Positions 9,269-18,316 of a stretch of DNA of 64,000 bases are shown here, piece by piece. The stretch comes from Vreelandella arcis. GTDB lineage: Bacteria; Pseudomonadota; Gammaproteobacteria; Pseudomonadales; Halomonadaceae. Position 1 is the stretch's first letter, and each line of letters starts with the position of its first letter. Both the position numbers and the translations under genes were made by a program. A model generated the notes under the pieces. That model ran no database searches, was not told the origin of the DNA, and saw only the letters and a list, made by a program, of their open reading frames with translations. The stretch spans positions 94,759 through 158,758 of the forward strand of contig NZ_FNII01000010.1 in the NCBI RefSeq assembly GCF_900103865.1, written 5' to 3'.

Positions 9269-9841
9269 TTATAAATCGCGAACTTTTTCGGCTAGCGCGA
9301 CGATATGCGCATCCTCGACCCCTAGTTCTTGTAGTGCCTGGGCCAAGTTCAGCAAGTACGCCTTATTGGAGCCACTGGGCCCATGCGACCGGGCTATTTG
9401 CTGGGCAATCTCGACAAGCGGTGCGTCGCCCAAAAAGGCCGGGTTATCCTCGGTCGCCAGATAGATTAGACCTTCGCTCTGCCCCGCCGCACCACCGTTG
9501 TCATTGACAAAGGTGAGCGGTACTTTTTCGCGCAGATAGCCGTTTTTTTCGCGCACATCCAGCGGCGCAAGTACATCGGGGGTAATGCGGTAGGCCATGC
9601 CGTGGCACACCGCACCTGGCGCGCGGATTAGCGTGGCGACACGCCCTGGGGCATCGAGCGTGCCGCGATGGTCGTGGGAGGCTTGCCAAAAGCGCCGCGC
9701 CCAGCCGGTAATATAGGCGGGTTGACGGTCTAAGTAGGCAAAATCAGCCTTCCAAATCAACGAGCCATAGCCAAATAGCCATATAGCCGAATGGCCTTCG
9801 AAGAAGTTTCTTTGTTGGTTAAGGGCAGTGGTATCAAGCAT
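9269..9841 (-). CDS. ChaC-like gamma-glutamylcyclotransferase
   Basis: About 190 residues with the ChaC/GGCT fold. The substrate-loop motif FGYGSLIW lies near residue 23, and a REKNGY block contains the glutamate that acts as catalytic acid/base in this family. Characterised members degrade glutathione to 5-oxoproline and Cys-Gly in the cytoplasm. The start is not certain: ATG 9841 or ATG 9886 (15 more residues) are both possible and neither has a good ribosome site. The stop is about 90 bp from the small membrane gene, with which it is convergent. Confidence 0.8.
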   Translation of the reverse strand: MLDTTALNQQRNFFEGHSAIWLFGYGSLIWKADFAYLDRQPAYITGWARRFWQASHDHRGTLDAPGRVATLIRAPGAVCHGMAYRITPDVLAPLDVREKNGYLREKVPLTFVNDNGGAAGQSEGLIYLATEDNPAFLGDAPLVEIAQQIARSHGPSGSNKAYLLNLAQALQELGVEDAHIVALAEKVRDL

Positions 9842-9947
9842 CGTTATCAAGCAACATAGTGAGTGACTACTTTTTAAAACAACCATCTTACCATGTCACT
9901 GGTGATCACTGATCTGATTGCTTTCACCACTAGCGGAGGCAGCAAGC

Positions 9948-10814
9948 ATGCGCGCGATTTTTCTGGTCGATAATGGCTCTTTGAGGCCCCAGGCAACGCA
10001 TAACTTGCGCCGTGTCGCGTCGTTGCTGAGCCAGGGCCTTGGCGAAACCGTGCAGGCTGCCTCGCTGCTCCATTCCAATAAAATACCTGCAGAGGAGGTC
10101 GACGGCATTCCGGCGATAACGCTTGGACCGGCTGCCGAGCGAGCGGCCGAACAGGGCGCGACCGAGATTATCGTGCTGCCGTTCTTCTTCGGCCCCAGCA
10201 AAGCGCTGACCGGTTACCTGCCCGAGCGCATGGCCGAGATGCAGGCGCGCTTTCCCGACGTCAAGGTTCGCGTGGCGCAGCCGCTGGTCGATGAGCAGGG
10301 CGATAACGACCTGCGCCTGGCCGAACTGCTGGCTGATAACGTCCGCGAGCAGTGTCTTCCAGAGGCAACGCCCCGAGTGGCGCTGGTGGATCACGGCAGC
10401 CCGATTCCCGAGGTGACGGCGGTACGCAATCGTCTAGCGGGGCAGCTAAGTGTGCTGCTCGGCAGTGACGCCACCTGCGTGGCCGCCGCCTCGATGGAGC
10501 GCCGCGAGGGCGACGAATATCGCTTCAACGAACCGCTGCTCGAAAACCTGCTGGCCAACCCTGATTTTCATACCGGGCCGGTGATTTTGGCGATGCTGTT
10601 TCTCTCGCCGGGGCGTCATGCCGGTGAAGGCGGCGACATTGCGGAGATTTGCCACGCCGCGCAGCAGCGCCATCCGGGCATGACCGTCACCACCACGGCC
10701 CTGGTGGGCGAGCAACCGGGGATTGTCGATATTTTGCATACTCGCCTGCGCCAAGCGCTTGATGACGAAAGGTTTCTGCTGGACTTGCCGGCCCCTGGCG
10801 ACGCGACGTCCTAG
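9948..10814 (+). CDS. CbiX/SirB-type chelatase family protein, two-domain
   Basis: A 288-residue protein with two tandem CbiX-like halves. The second half keeps both family histidines: VDHGSP (His149) and SPGRHAGEGGD (His224). The first half reads VDNGSL (Asn9) and FGPSKA (Ser84-Lys85), so both metal-binding histidines are replaced. Canonical members insert cobalt or iron into sirohydrochlorin. Here only the C-terminal site looks competent, as in other fused chelatases where one half is structural. A GGAGG site precedes the ATG at 9948. No other tetrapyrrole gene is nearby, so the role is uncertain. Confidence 0.75.
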   Translation: MRAIFLVDNGSLRPQATHNLRRVASLLSQGLGETVQAASLLHSNKIPAEEVDGIPAITLGPAAERAAEQGATEIIVLPFFFGPSKALTGYLPERMAEMQARFPDVKVRVAQPLVDEQGDNDLRLAELLADNVREQCLPEATPRVALVDHGSPIPEVTAVRNRLAGQLSVLLGSDATCVAAASMERREGDEYRFNEPLLENLLANPDFHTGPVILAMLFLSPGRHAGEGGDIAEICHAAQQRHPGMTVTTTALVGEQPGIVDILHTRLRQALDDERFLLDLPAPGDATS

Positions 10815-10936
10815 GTAGTGGGTGTTAGACGATGGGTGTAACGTTGCCCAAGAGCGCGTAGAATCGCGAGCCTTTCTATTCGCCACGTACTATTTCCAGT
10901 GCGATGCGCAATGTACACGCACACTAGGGCCCTTCT

Positions 10937-12526
10937 GTGATCGCAACCGCCAATATCACCATGCAGTTCGGGGCCAAGCCCCTATTTGAGAACGTCTCCG
11001 TTAAGTTTAACAACGGCAATCGCTACGGCTTGATTGGCGCTAACGGCTGCGGCAAATCCACCTTTATGAAGATTCTCGGCGGCGAGCTTGAGCCGACGTC
11101 CGGCCAGGTCATGCTGGACAGCAGCACGCGGTTGGGCAAGCTGCGTCAGGATCAGTTTGCCTTCGAAAATGAGCGCGTGATCGATACCGTGATCATGGGC
11201 AACGATGAGTTATGGCAGGTCACCGCCGAACGCGAACGGATCTATTCCCTGGCGGAAATGAGCGAAGAGGATGGCATGGCCGTCGCGGATCTGGAAGTGC
11301 GCTTTGCCGAACTGGACGGCTACACCGCCGAAGCCCGCGCTGGCGAACTGCTCCTTGGCCTGGGCATTCCCATCGAACAGCATACCGGCCCGATGAGTGA
11401 AGTTTCACCTGGCTGGAAACTGCGCGTACTTCTCGCTCAGGCGCTGTTTTCCGATCCGGATGTCCTGCTGCTCGACGAGCCGACCAACCACCTGGATATC
11501 AATACCATCCGCTGGCTGGAAGACATGCTCAAGGCGCGCAACAGTACCATGGTGATTATCTCCCACGACCGCCACTTCCTGAATAGCGTGTGCACCCACA
11601 TGGCGGATCTGGATTACGGCGAGATTACCCTGTTCCCCGGCAACTACGACGACTACATGACCGCCGCCACCGCCGCGCGCGAGCGTCAGCATTCAGACAA
11701 CGCCAAGAAAAAGGCCCAGATCGCCGAGCTGCAGCAGTTCGTCAGCCGCTTCTCAGCCAACGCCTCGAAGGCCAAGCAGGCCACCTCACGGGCGCGACAA
11801 ATTGACAAAATCAAGCTGGAAGATATCAAGCCGTCTAGCCGGGTAAGTCCGTTTATCCGCTTTGATCAGAACAAAAAGATTCACCGCAACGCGGTGAATG
11901 TGGACGGCATCAGCAAAGGCTACAACGGTGAGGCACCACTGTTCGAGCGCCTGTCGATGACCGTCGAGGCGGGTGAGCGCATTGCGATTATCGGCCCTAA
12001 CGGTATTGGTAAGACCACGTTGCTTAAAACCCTGGCAGGCGAATTACACCCGGATGCCGGGGAAGTGAAGTGGACCGAAGCCGCCGAGTTGGGTGTTTTT
12101 GCTCAGGAACACACCGACGACTTTGCCGTGGACGCCACCCTGTTCGAGTGGATGGGCCAGTGGACGCAAGGCGGTGAACAGGTGGTGCGCGGTGCGCTCG
12201 GGCGGATGCTGTTTTCCAGCGATGACATTGATAAGTCGGTCAAAGTGATTTCCGGTGGCGAACAGGGGCGCATGCTGTTCGGTAAGTTAATACTTACCCA
12301 GCCTAATGTGTTGCTGATGGACGAACCGACCAACCACCTGGACATGGAGTCCATCGAAGCGCTGAACCTGGCGCTGGAAAACTACCCCGGCACGCTGCTG
12401 TTTGTTAGCCACGACCGTGAGTTTGTCTCATCGCTCGCCACGCGCATTCTTGATATGCAGCCCGATGGCATTGTCGACTTCAGCGGCAGCTATGATGATT
12501 ACCTGCGCAGCCAAGGCGTGGCGTAA
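10937..12526 (+). CDS. ybiT: ABC-F family ATPase YbiT
   Basis: A 529-residue cytoplasmic ABC-F protein with two ATP-binding cassettes and no membrane domain. Walker A motifs are GANGCGKST (near residue 36) and GPNGIGKTT (near residue 354), and both cassettes have the DEPTNHLD Walker B block. It is close to E. coli YbiT along its whole length, including the [20 protein letters not shown] linker. ABC-F proteins act on the ribosome at the tRNA exit site. Translation starts at a GTG (10937). It follows the CbiX-like gene by 122 bp. Confidence 0.93.
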   Translation: MIATANITMQFGAKPLFENVSVKFNNGNRYGLIGANGCGKSTFMKILGGELEPTSGQVMLDSSTRLGKLRQDQFAFENERVIDTVIMGNDELWQVTAERERIYSLAEMSEEDGMAVADLEVRFAELDGYTAEARAGELLLGLGIPIEQHTGPMSEVSPGWKLRVLLAQALFSDPDVLLLDEPTNHLDINTIRWLEDMLKARNSTMVIISHDRHFLNSVCTHMADLDYGEITLFPGNYDDYMTAATAARERQHSDNAKKKAQIAELQQFVSRFSANASKAKQATSRARQIDKIKLEDIKPSSRVSPFIRFDQNKKIHRNAVNVDGISKGYNGEAPLFERLSMTVEAGERIAIIGPNGIGKTTLLKTLAGELHPDAGEVKWTEAAELGVFAQEHTDDFAVDATLFEWMGQWTQGGEQVVRGALGRMLFSSDDIDKSVKVISGGEQGRMLFGKLILTQPNVLLMDEPTNHLDMESIEALNLALENYPGTLLFVSHDREFVSSLATRILDMQPDGIVDFSGSYDDYLRSQGVA

Positions 12527-12541
12527 CGGGTCAAATAGTTG

Positions 12542-13144
12542 CTAGCCAATAATGCGCTCAAAGGTGGTGTCGGTGGCGGGCTGGCGATCCCCATCCAGCA
12601 TATCGCCGGTAAACAGGGTCTGCATTTCTTTGGCTAGCGCCACATAGACGTGCATTTGCTGATTGCGCCGCTTACGCAGCGGCGGTTTCACCAATAGACT
12701 GATACCTTTGATGGGTTCGTGGGTTTCATTGTGCAGCAGGTCGGGCATTTCCCCGGGCGGAAAAGCGTTGGCGATGGTAACCGGGTTAGAGGGCTGCTCA
12801 CCGGCAATGTGAAAGACTTTCTTGATTGGGTCGAAGGTGGCCTGCTTCTCGCGCAGCCAATCGGCCAGGCGCTGGTCGGTTTGTTCATCGGGATGAGAGA
12901 AAATTACGAACAGCGAATGTTGAACCACTTTGCTGGAGCGCTTGGCTGATGCCTTTGAGGCGGTTTCTTCAGGCGGCGGCGAAGAGGAGGGTTGATTAGT
13001 GGTGCGTTCCATCGTGGAAGCATCGTCGTCCACTGGTGTCTGGCGGCGTTGCCGTCGCACAACGTAAATGAACAGCGCTAAGGCAACTAGCGCTAATGCG
13101 ATAGAACAGAATGCCAATAACGTGACTAACGGTGTTGTCTCCAT
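12542..13144 (-). CDS. ZipA C-terminal-domain-like membrane-anchored protein
   Basis: A 200-residue protein with one membrane span (residues about 8-28), then a basic stretch RRQRRQ, a polar and proline-rich linker to about residue 70, and a C-terminal domain resembling the FtsZ-binding domain of ZipA. The clearest match is FHIAGEQPSNPVTIANAFPPGE against the ZipA FSVANMVKPG region, followed by a weaker match to the helix and DDQR-type segment. The layout (anchor, linker, domain) is that of ZipA but shorter. True zipA normally sits beside ligA, so this is probably a paralogue. Function is inferred from the fold only. Confidence 0.65.
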   Translation of the reverse strand: METTPLVTLLAFCSIALALVALALFIYVVRRQRRQTPVDDDASTMERTTNQPSSSPPPEETASKASAKRSSKVVQHSLFVIFSHPDEQTDQRLADWLREKQATFDPIKKVFHIAGEQPSNPVTIANAFPPGEMPDLLHNETHEPIKGISLLVKPPLRKRRNQQMHVYVALAKEMQTLFTGDMLDGDRQPATDTTFERIIG

Positions 13145-13183
13145 GGTGGTTTTATCCTTATATCTTTTCGCGCCAACCGCGCG

Positions 13184-13645
13184 TTAATTACGTCGCCAAA
13201 TAGTCGCATTAAGCGATAGGGCTAGGGCTACCCAGAGCCAGTAAGGCACTATCAGCCACGTGGCTAAAAGACTGACCTTCGCAAACACAATGATAGCGAG
13301 CGTTATCAGCCCTAGCAGCAGCGCAATATCGCCAAGCGCGGCGGCAATCTGCTTGCGACCAAAAAACAGCCACGACCACGCCGCGTTCGCCAGCAGTTGA
13401 ATAACATACACCCACAGGCTGGCTGTGCGCCAAACTGAGTCGTCCGCCATGTAAATGCGCCACGCGGCAATCGCCATTAACAAATACAAGATGCCCCAGG
13501 CGATGGGGAAGGCGATATCAGGGGGTGTCCAGGCGGGTTTGTCGAGCTCGCGGTACCAGCCATCGGGTCGAAAACGGGCGCCGGTACTGGCCGCCAAGCC
13601 CACCAATGCCAACGATACCAACAAAGCTAACAGCGAGCCGAGCAT
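13184..13645 (-). CDS. tspO: TspO/MBR-family tryptophan-rich sensory protein
   Basis: A 153-residue protein with five predicted membrane helices and the family signatures KPAWTPPDIAFPIAWGILY (residues 36-54) and NAAWSWLFFG. Bacterial TspO binds porphyrins and related ligands and affects their breakdown or stress responses. It follows the ZipA-like gene's start by 39 bp on the same strand, so it may be transcribed ahead of it. The start has an AGGTG site. Confidence 0.9.
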   Translation of the reverse strand: MLGSLLALLVSLALVGLAASTGARFRPDGWYRELDKPAWTPPDIAFPIAWGILYLLMAIAAWRIYMADDSVWRTASLWVYVIQLLANAAWSWLFFGRKQIAAALGDIALLLGLITLAIIVFAKVSLLATWLIVPYWLWVALALSLNATIWRRN

Positions 13646-13710
13646 TTATCACCTGTGTATTCAAACTAAACAATCAATAGCCTACCAGCGTTTTGCGGTG
13701 GGCAGACATA

Positions 13711-13738
13711 AAAAAAGCACCACCTAAGTGATGCTTTT
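13711..13738 (-). terminator. Rho-independent terminator after the OYE gene
   Basis: On the minus strand a stem AGCATCAC / GTGGTGCT with a TTAG loop is followed by seven T residues. It lies 31 bp after the stop of the ene-reductase gene and before tspO on the same strand. Confidence 0.8.
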
Positions 13739-13768
13739 CTTTGTTAAGGGTTACCCAGCGGGCGCAAC

Positions 13769-14887
13769 TTAGCTGATACGGTCGTGACCGTTATCCATAA
13801 ACGGATAGTCGGTGTAGCCCTTTTCGTCGCCGCCGTAGAAGGTGTCGTGATTGGGCTCAGTGAGCGCCGCATCGACCCGGAAACGCTCGGGCAAATCAGG
13901 GTTGGCAATATAAGGACGGCCAAAGGCCACCGTGTCGGCGGTGTTGTCGCCAATGCGTGCTTCTGCATGGGGGGCGTCGTAGTTGCCGCAGTACATCAGG
14001 CTGCCGTTAAAACGCTCGCGCATCTGCTCGCGGAAACCATCGGGGAAGGTGATGTCGCCACCGGCCCAGTTAGGCTCATTGAGGTGCAGGTAGGCAAGAC
14101 CGCGCTTGGAAAGCTGCTCGGCCATGTAAAACGCCATGGCTTCCGGCTCGTCGTCGGTCAGGCCAAATAGCTCGATAAACGGCGTCATGCGGATGCCGAC
14201 CCGGTCAGCGCCGTAAACGTCAATCACCGCATCGACCACTTCCAACGGGAAGCGCGCCCGGTTTTCCAGTGAACCGCCGTACTGGTCGGTACGCTGGTTG
14301 GTGCCGGTGGCCAGGAACTGGTTCAGCAGGTAAGCATTGGCTGCGTGAACTTCGACCATATCAAAGCCTGCCCGCTTAGCGCGTTTAGCCGCCTGACGAT
14401 AGTCTTCCACGATACCCGGGAGCTCGTCGGTTTCCAGCGCGCGGGGCGTGCTGGTGGGATGCTGACCGGCGGTGCCGTCTTCAAACTCCACGAAACACTG
14501 GGCGCCTTCGCCTTTCAGCGCGCTGGGCGCAACCGGCTGCTGGCCGTTGGGTTGAACCATTTCATGGGAAACACGCCCAACGTGCCATAGCTGCAACGCC
14601 ATACGGCCGCCTTTGGCATGCACCGCATCGACAACGCCTTTCCAGCCGGCTTCCTGCTCGTCGGTCCAAATACCCGGCGTATACACGTAGCCCCGCGCAG
14701 TGGCAGAGATATTGGTCGCTTCGCTGATGATCAGTCCAGCCCCGGCGCGTTGGCCGTAATAGGCTTCTTGCATCTTGCCCGGTACGCTGTCCGGGGTGCG
14801 TGCCCGGGTCAGCGGCGCCATGATCACGCGGTTGGGGATCGACAGGCTGCCAAGCTGCGTGGCAGTGAAAAGCGTTTCGTAAGCCAT
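13769..14887 (-). CDS. nemA: Old yellow enzyme family ene-reductase (NemA-like)
   Basis: A 372-residue FMN enzyme that reduces activated C=C bonds (such as N-ethylmaleimide or 2-cyclohexenone) with NAD(P)H. The barrel motifs are clear: NRVIMAPLTRAR at residues 19-30, the substrate-binding pair His181/Asn184 in VHAANAYLLNQF, and the DQYGGSLENRARF block after it. An AAGGAGC site fixes the ATG at 14887; a longer reading frame adds eight unsupported residues. It is a single-gene unit with its own terminator. Confidence 0.9.
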   Translation of the reverse strand: MAYETLFTATQLGSLSIPNRVIMAPLTRARTPDSVPGKMQEAYYGQRAGAGLIISEATNISATARGYVYTPGIWTDEQEAGWKGVVDAVHAKGGRMALQLWHVGRVSHEMVQPNGQQPVAPSALKGEGAQCFVEFEDGTAGQHPTSTPRALETDELPGIVEDYRQAAKRAKRAGFDMVEVHAANAYLLNQFLATGTNQRTDQYGGSLENRARFPLEVVDAVIDVYGADRVGIRMTPFIELFGLTDDEPEAMAFYMAEQLSKRGLAYLHLNEPNWAGGDITFPDGFREQMRERFNGSLMYCGNYDAPHAEARIGDNTADTVAFGRPYIANPDLPERFRVDAALTEPNHDTFYGGDEKGYTDYPFMDNGHDRIS

Positions 14888-15007
14888 TAAACAAGCTCCT
14901 TTTGAACTCAATGATTAAGTAGTGGTGACTAGAATAGACCAGTTTACTAGTGAGTGCCAACGGTTACGCTTAATCCACATGTACGGCTTAATTGCTCACG
15001 ATAAAAC

Positions 15008-15037
15008 GAACCCCACCTGACGATACAAGGCGGGGTT
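15008..15037 (-). terminator. Probable terminator after the 123-aa gene
   Basis: An imperfect hairpin (AACCCC... paired with GGGGTT) lies about 30 bp beyond the end of the small minus-strand gene. On the minus strand it is followed by a short T-rich stretch (TTCGTTTTA). Confidence 0.55.
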
Positions 15038-15066
15038 TAATGAAGGGATGCTTGGAAGGCTTTGTT

Positions 15067-15438
15067 TTACCCCCGCTGCCACGGCCAACGGCGTTTAACG
15101 GGGGTATCGATATGCTGGAGAGCTGCGGTTAGTGGCAGCATGATAGCGGCTAATTGGCGATGGCAGACCGCACTGCTCATTACCCCAGGGCACTGTTTAA
15201 GCAGCAACTCGCACTGCTGGGAAGCGACATACAACTGCTCAGGGACGGCTGGGGCAAACAGTGGCTTGGCTTGCTGGCAGCAGCGGTTCAGTTCGCGGGA
15301 GAGCATAGTCAGCATACAGGTATCCAGCCAGCAGGGCAGCGGGTCGTCCAGGCGTCCGGCAATTGAGTGCTGGATCGCTTCGAACGAGGTGCGAAGAAAC
15401 ACGATGGTTTGGCGAAGCTGCCGCTGCTCACTGTTCAT
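15067..15438 (-). CDS. Hypothetical protein, 123 aa, cysteine-rich
   Basis: A 123-residue protein with no domain I recognise. It is largely helical in appearance and has six cysteines in the middle two thirds (CWLDTC, RCC, CELLLKQC, CHR), a basic end and no signal peptide. It ends WPWQRG. A terminator-like hairpin follows. Coding status rests on length, composition and clear boundaries. Confidence 0.55.
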   Translation of the reverse strand: MNSEQRQLRQTIVFLRTSFEAIQHSIAGRLDDPLPCWLDTCMLTMLSRELNRCCQQAKPLFAPAVPEQLYVASQQCELLLKQCPGVMSSAVCHRQLAAIMLPLTAALQHIDTPVKRRWPWQRG

Positions 15439-15558
15439 GTGGCTAACCTGACGTCGTCACAAAGGGTTAAATACAAAAGATAGTATTTCTCATTTTCATC
15501 TTGGTGACGATAGCGCCAGACAATCGGGCTGTCAATGTAGCGTCTATGAGAGCGCCTT

Positions 15559-16752
15559 TCAGGGCGTGTCCGCCGCCTGATACAGCTGCCAGTCGTTAGT
15601 GGTGATCGGTTGACCGCCCTGCTCGGTCACCACGACGGTGTCGCTTAAGCCAACGCCCCATTGACCGGGGACGCGCAGGCAGAGGGGCAGATGAAAGACC
15701 ATGTTGGCTTCAAACGGGCGCATCTGCCCCTTGGCGATATAGCCTGTGCCTTCCACCCAGCTGGGCGGGAACTGCGCGCCCACGGCGTAGCCAAACACGC
15801 CTGAAAAGAACAGCCGGTCACGCTGCGGGTCGAGCAGCGCATCGGCGGCACGGGCGGCGTCGTCAAAGGTGTTGCCCGGTCGCATGGCGTCACACAGCGT
15901 TTCAAACAGCGCGCGACACAGGTCGCGGGTCGCCGCGTGGGCTTGGCTGGGAGTACCAGTGATGGCAGTGCGCATCATGGGGGCGGTATAGCGCTGATAC
16001 GCTGCGCCGAATTCCAGAAAGACCGGTTCATTGGGCTGAATGATATGGCGCTTGTGGTTGACGTGAATCACCCCGATACGCGGCCCGCTGGTGACGATGG
16101 GTTGCAGACTCATGAATTCGCTGCCGTTGGCGAGCAACGCCTGGGCGCCTGCAGAGGCGATATCGTTATCGGTCATGCCGGCGCGAATCACCTGGATGGC
16201 CGCCTCCAGCCCGGCGGCAGTAATGCGCGCGCTTTCTTTCAGCATCTCGAGTTCCGCGGGGCGTTTGACGATCCGGATGGCGTCCAGTACCCCACCGGCT
16301 TCGCTGAACCGCTGGCGGCCGATGGTTTGCGCCAGCGCCTCCAGCACGCCGACGCGCAGCCCGCTGCCCCAGCCATCGATGCCGATCTGCTGGCAGGGAG
16401 CGAGTAGATCCGCCAGCGGTGTGATGATTTCATCCAGGTTTTCCCAGCGGTAGCCGATGATCTCATCCACCAGCGCGGTCACCACGGCAGCCCCCGTCTC
16501 GATCGAGGCGACCTGAAGGACTAACCGCTCCGGCGTGCAGACCAGGCAGGCATGCACTGAGACTTCAAAGGTATGGTAGCCGGTCAGATAATTGATATCG
16601 GCCGGGTCAGTGAGCAGCAGCGCGTCTAATCCATGCTCTACCATGCCATTGCGCACTTTATCCAAGCGCGCCTGGTATTCGGTAGCGGGAAAAGGCAGCT
16701 CACTTTGGGCGAGCGTTTCCGCAAGGGCTTCGCGGTAGTGGTGGTAATCCAT
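15559..16752 (-). CDS. M24-family hydrolase, creatinase/ectoine hydrolase (DoeA)-like
   Basis: A 397-residue protein with a creatinase N-terminal domain (DPADINYLTGYHTFE near residue 50) and a pita-bread C-terminal domain. The five metal ligands of M24 aminopeptidases are not kept: the IDFGA and SDITRT blocks read LEFGA and APMMRT, and the GHGIG histidine block reads FGYAVG. Metal-free M24 relatives include creatinase and probably ectoine hydrolase DoeA, which has this length. A GGAGG site supports the ATG at 16752. No ectoine-breakdown genes adjoin, so the substrate is open. Confidence 0.7.
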   Translation of the reverse strand: MDYHHYREALAETLAQSELPFPATEYQARLDKVRNGMVEHGLDALLLTDPADINYLTGYHTFEVSVHACLVCTPERLVLQVASIETGAAVVTALVDEIIGYRWENLDEIITPLADLLAPCQQIGIDGWGSGLRVGVLEALAQTIGRQRFSEAGGVLDAIRIVKRPAELEMLKESARITAAGLEAAIQVIRAGMTDNDIASAGAQALLANGSEFMSLQPIVTSGPRIGVIHVNHKRHIIQPNEPVFLEFGAAYQRYTAPMMRTAITGTPSQAHAATRDLCRALFETLCDAMRPGNTFDDAARAADALLDPQRDRLFFSGVFGYAVGAQFPPSWVEGTGYIAKGQMRPFEANMVFHLPLCLRVPGQWGVGLSDTVVVTEQGGQPITTNDWQLYQAADTP

Positions 16753-16821
16753 AACGACCTCCATCAATTGGTAAGGTCAGTATAGGCACCTGCTTTAAGC
16801 TCGCTTTTATCTCCCTCAACG

Positions 16822-17562
16822 CTAGCGAGTGAGTAGAAAGAGCCCTTGCAGGAAATAGAAAACCCCAATACCGGTCACGATCCAGCGCGTCCAGGTGCGA
16901 AAGTTGGCATCAGTGAGGCGGTGTAAAATGCTGTTGCCGGTGTGGGTGCCAAAGATCGCAAACGGCGCCGCTAGCAGCACAATACCCCATTCGCCGGTGC
17001 TAAGCGCCATGGCGGCGCCGAGATAGAAGATGATTTTAATGCTGTGAGCCACTACCTGAATCATTGCCTTGGTCGCCACGACTTGGCGGCGATCCATGCG
17101 TGAGCGCACAAAGAAGATATCAATTAGCGGCCCGGAAACCCCAGCGGCAATCGTTAAACCGCCAGAGGCGATGCCACAGCACAGCGCGTGGCTGGCTCGG
17201 TTGGCATCCAGGTGAAACCAGCGCTTGGGCATCCATACCAGAATCGGCATTAGGCCAATCAAAATCGATACGCTGGCGGCGTTGGGGCTGTAGTTGAATA
17301 GCAGAAGCAGACCAGCAGCACTGAGCACGCCAAGCGTCATAAAGGCGACGATAGGCCAGGCAATATAGCGCCGCGATAGCCATGCTCGTGATCCATTCGC
17401 CGTGAGCTGTATAACCCCGTGCACCGCCATCGCCGTGCCCGCGGGAAAGATCACCAGTAGAAACCACAGCAAGACTAAGCCGCCTGCCATACCAAACACG
17501 CCAGAGAGCATCGAGGTGAAAAACACCACGCTCACCAAGGCAATGCCTATCCATAGGCTCAT
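16822..17562 (-). CDS. TSUP family permease (TauE/SafE type)
   Basis: A 246-residue inner-membrane protein with about eight hydrophobic helices and the internal duplication typical of TauE/SafE permeases, opening SGVFGMAGGLVLLWFLL and repeating near GGLTIAAGVSGPLID. Family members move sulfite, sulfoacetate and other small organic acids. It sits 11 bp after the lipoprotein gene on the same strand and may share its transcript. The substrate is not apparent. Confidence 0.8.
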   Translation of the reverse strand: MSLWIGIALVSVVFFTSMLSGVFGMAGGLVLLWFLLVIFPAGTAMAVHGVIQLTANGSRAWLSRRYIAWPIVAFMTLGVLSAAGLLLLFNYSPNAASVSILIGLMPILVWMPKRWFHLDANRASHALCCGIASGGLTIAAGVSGPLIDIFFVRSRMDRRQVVATKAMIQVVAHSIKIIFYLGAAMALSTGEWGIVLLAAPFAIFGTHTGNSILHRLTDANFRTWTRWIVTGIGVFYFLQGLFLLTR

Positions 17563-17573
17563 AACGTTTTTCC

Positions 17574-18254
17574 TTAACTACGACAGAACGGCCATACCTG
17601 ATAAAACTTGCGGCACTGGAACTCCGCCTCGCAGCTGTTGAGCTGCGACTGGTAGCGGCTGGCGCGGGCCGCTACTTGCCGACCGGCACGCAAGACTTGA
17701 GGCTTGCCGCGGTAGGTGCCGCGCTGATAGCCCCCTGCGCCCTCATGGTAGGCGTAGTAAAGGTGCTCGGGGTTATTGAGTGAAATGCCGGTCTGCTCAC
17801 GCGTGCGTTGGTTGTACCAGCCGATGAAGTCGGTGGCGTGTTTCATGTGGGTGCGCCGGGCAAACAGACTTCCGGCCTGATCTTCATATTCGCCCCACAC
17901 GGGATCCTGGGCCTGGGCGTAACCCTTGGCGGAAGACGGGCGGGGGCCGGGTATAAAACCGAGGTAATATTTGCGGTCCGGACGAACATGGCTGCGAAAC
18001 GACGATTCCTGCTGAATAAACGACATCTGCGTGGCGATCGGCGTGCCCCAGGTCTCCGCCGATTCTCTTGCGTAGTCGTACCAGCTTGGCTGCTCGCGGA
18101 AAATCTCGCAGATATTGCTTTGATCCTCGGGCGGGTTGGGCGCGAACGTGGCGCAGCCAGAAAGTAGCAGCACGACACTCAGCGCCGCCCATCGGCGAAG
18201 GGTAGCGAAAGCAGGTGAAGCGCTAACGGAAAAACAATCAACAGGGCGACGCAT
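17574..18254 (-). CDS. Lipoprotein with lytic transglycosylase (SLT) domain
   Basis: A 226-residue outer-membrane lipoprotein. The signal peptide ends in the lipobox LLSGC (Cys at about residue 34). The SLT fold follows, with the catalytic glutamate in FIQQESSFRSH (near residue 82), then GYAQAQDPVW and the YYAYHEGAGGYQRG block. Such enzymes cleave the glycan strand of murein without hydrolysis. An AAGGA site precedes the ATG. It is followed closely by the TSUP permease gene. Confidence 0.82.
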   Translation of the reverse strand: MRRPVDCFSVSASPAFATLRRWAALSVVLLLSGCATFAPNPPEDQSNICEIFREQPSWYDYARESAETWGTPIATQMSFIQQESSFRSHVRPDRKYYLGFIPGPRPSSAKGYAQAQDPVWGEYEDQAGSLFARRTHMKHATDFIGWYNQRTREQTGISLNNPEHLYYAYHEGAGGYQRGTYRGKPQVLRAGRQVAARASRYQSQLNSCEAEFQCRKFYQVWPFCRS

Positions 18255-18316
18255 GACAAGTCCTTGTGGATAAGTGCTGATAACGACAGCAGCGTGGTAA
18301 GCGTTGTGGCCTGGGC

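Noticed and set aside
13184..14960. CRISPR or tandem-repeat arrays anywhere in the window
   Set aside because: No regularly spaced short repeats were found; the only clear repeats are the codB-tetR copies, the photolyase ends, the tag remnant and the two attC-like sites.
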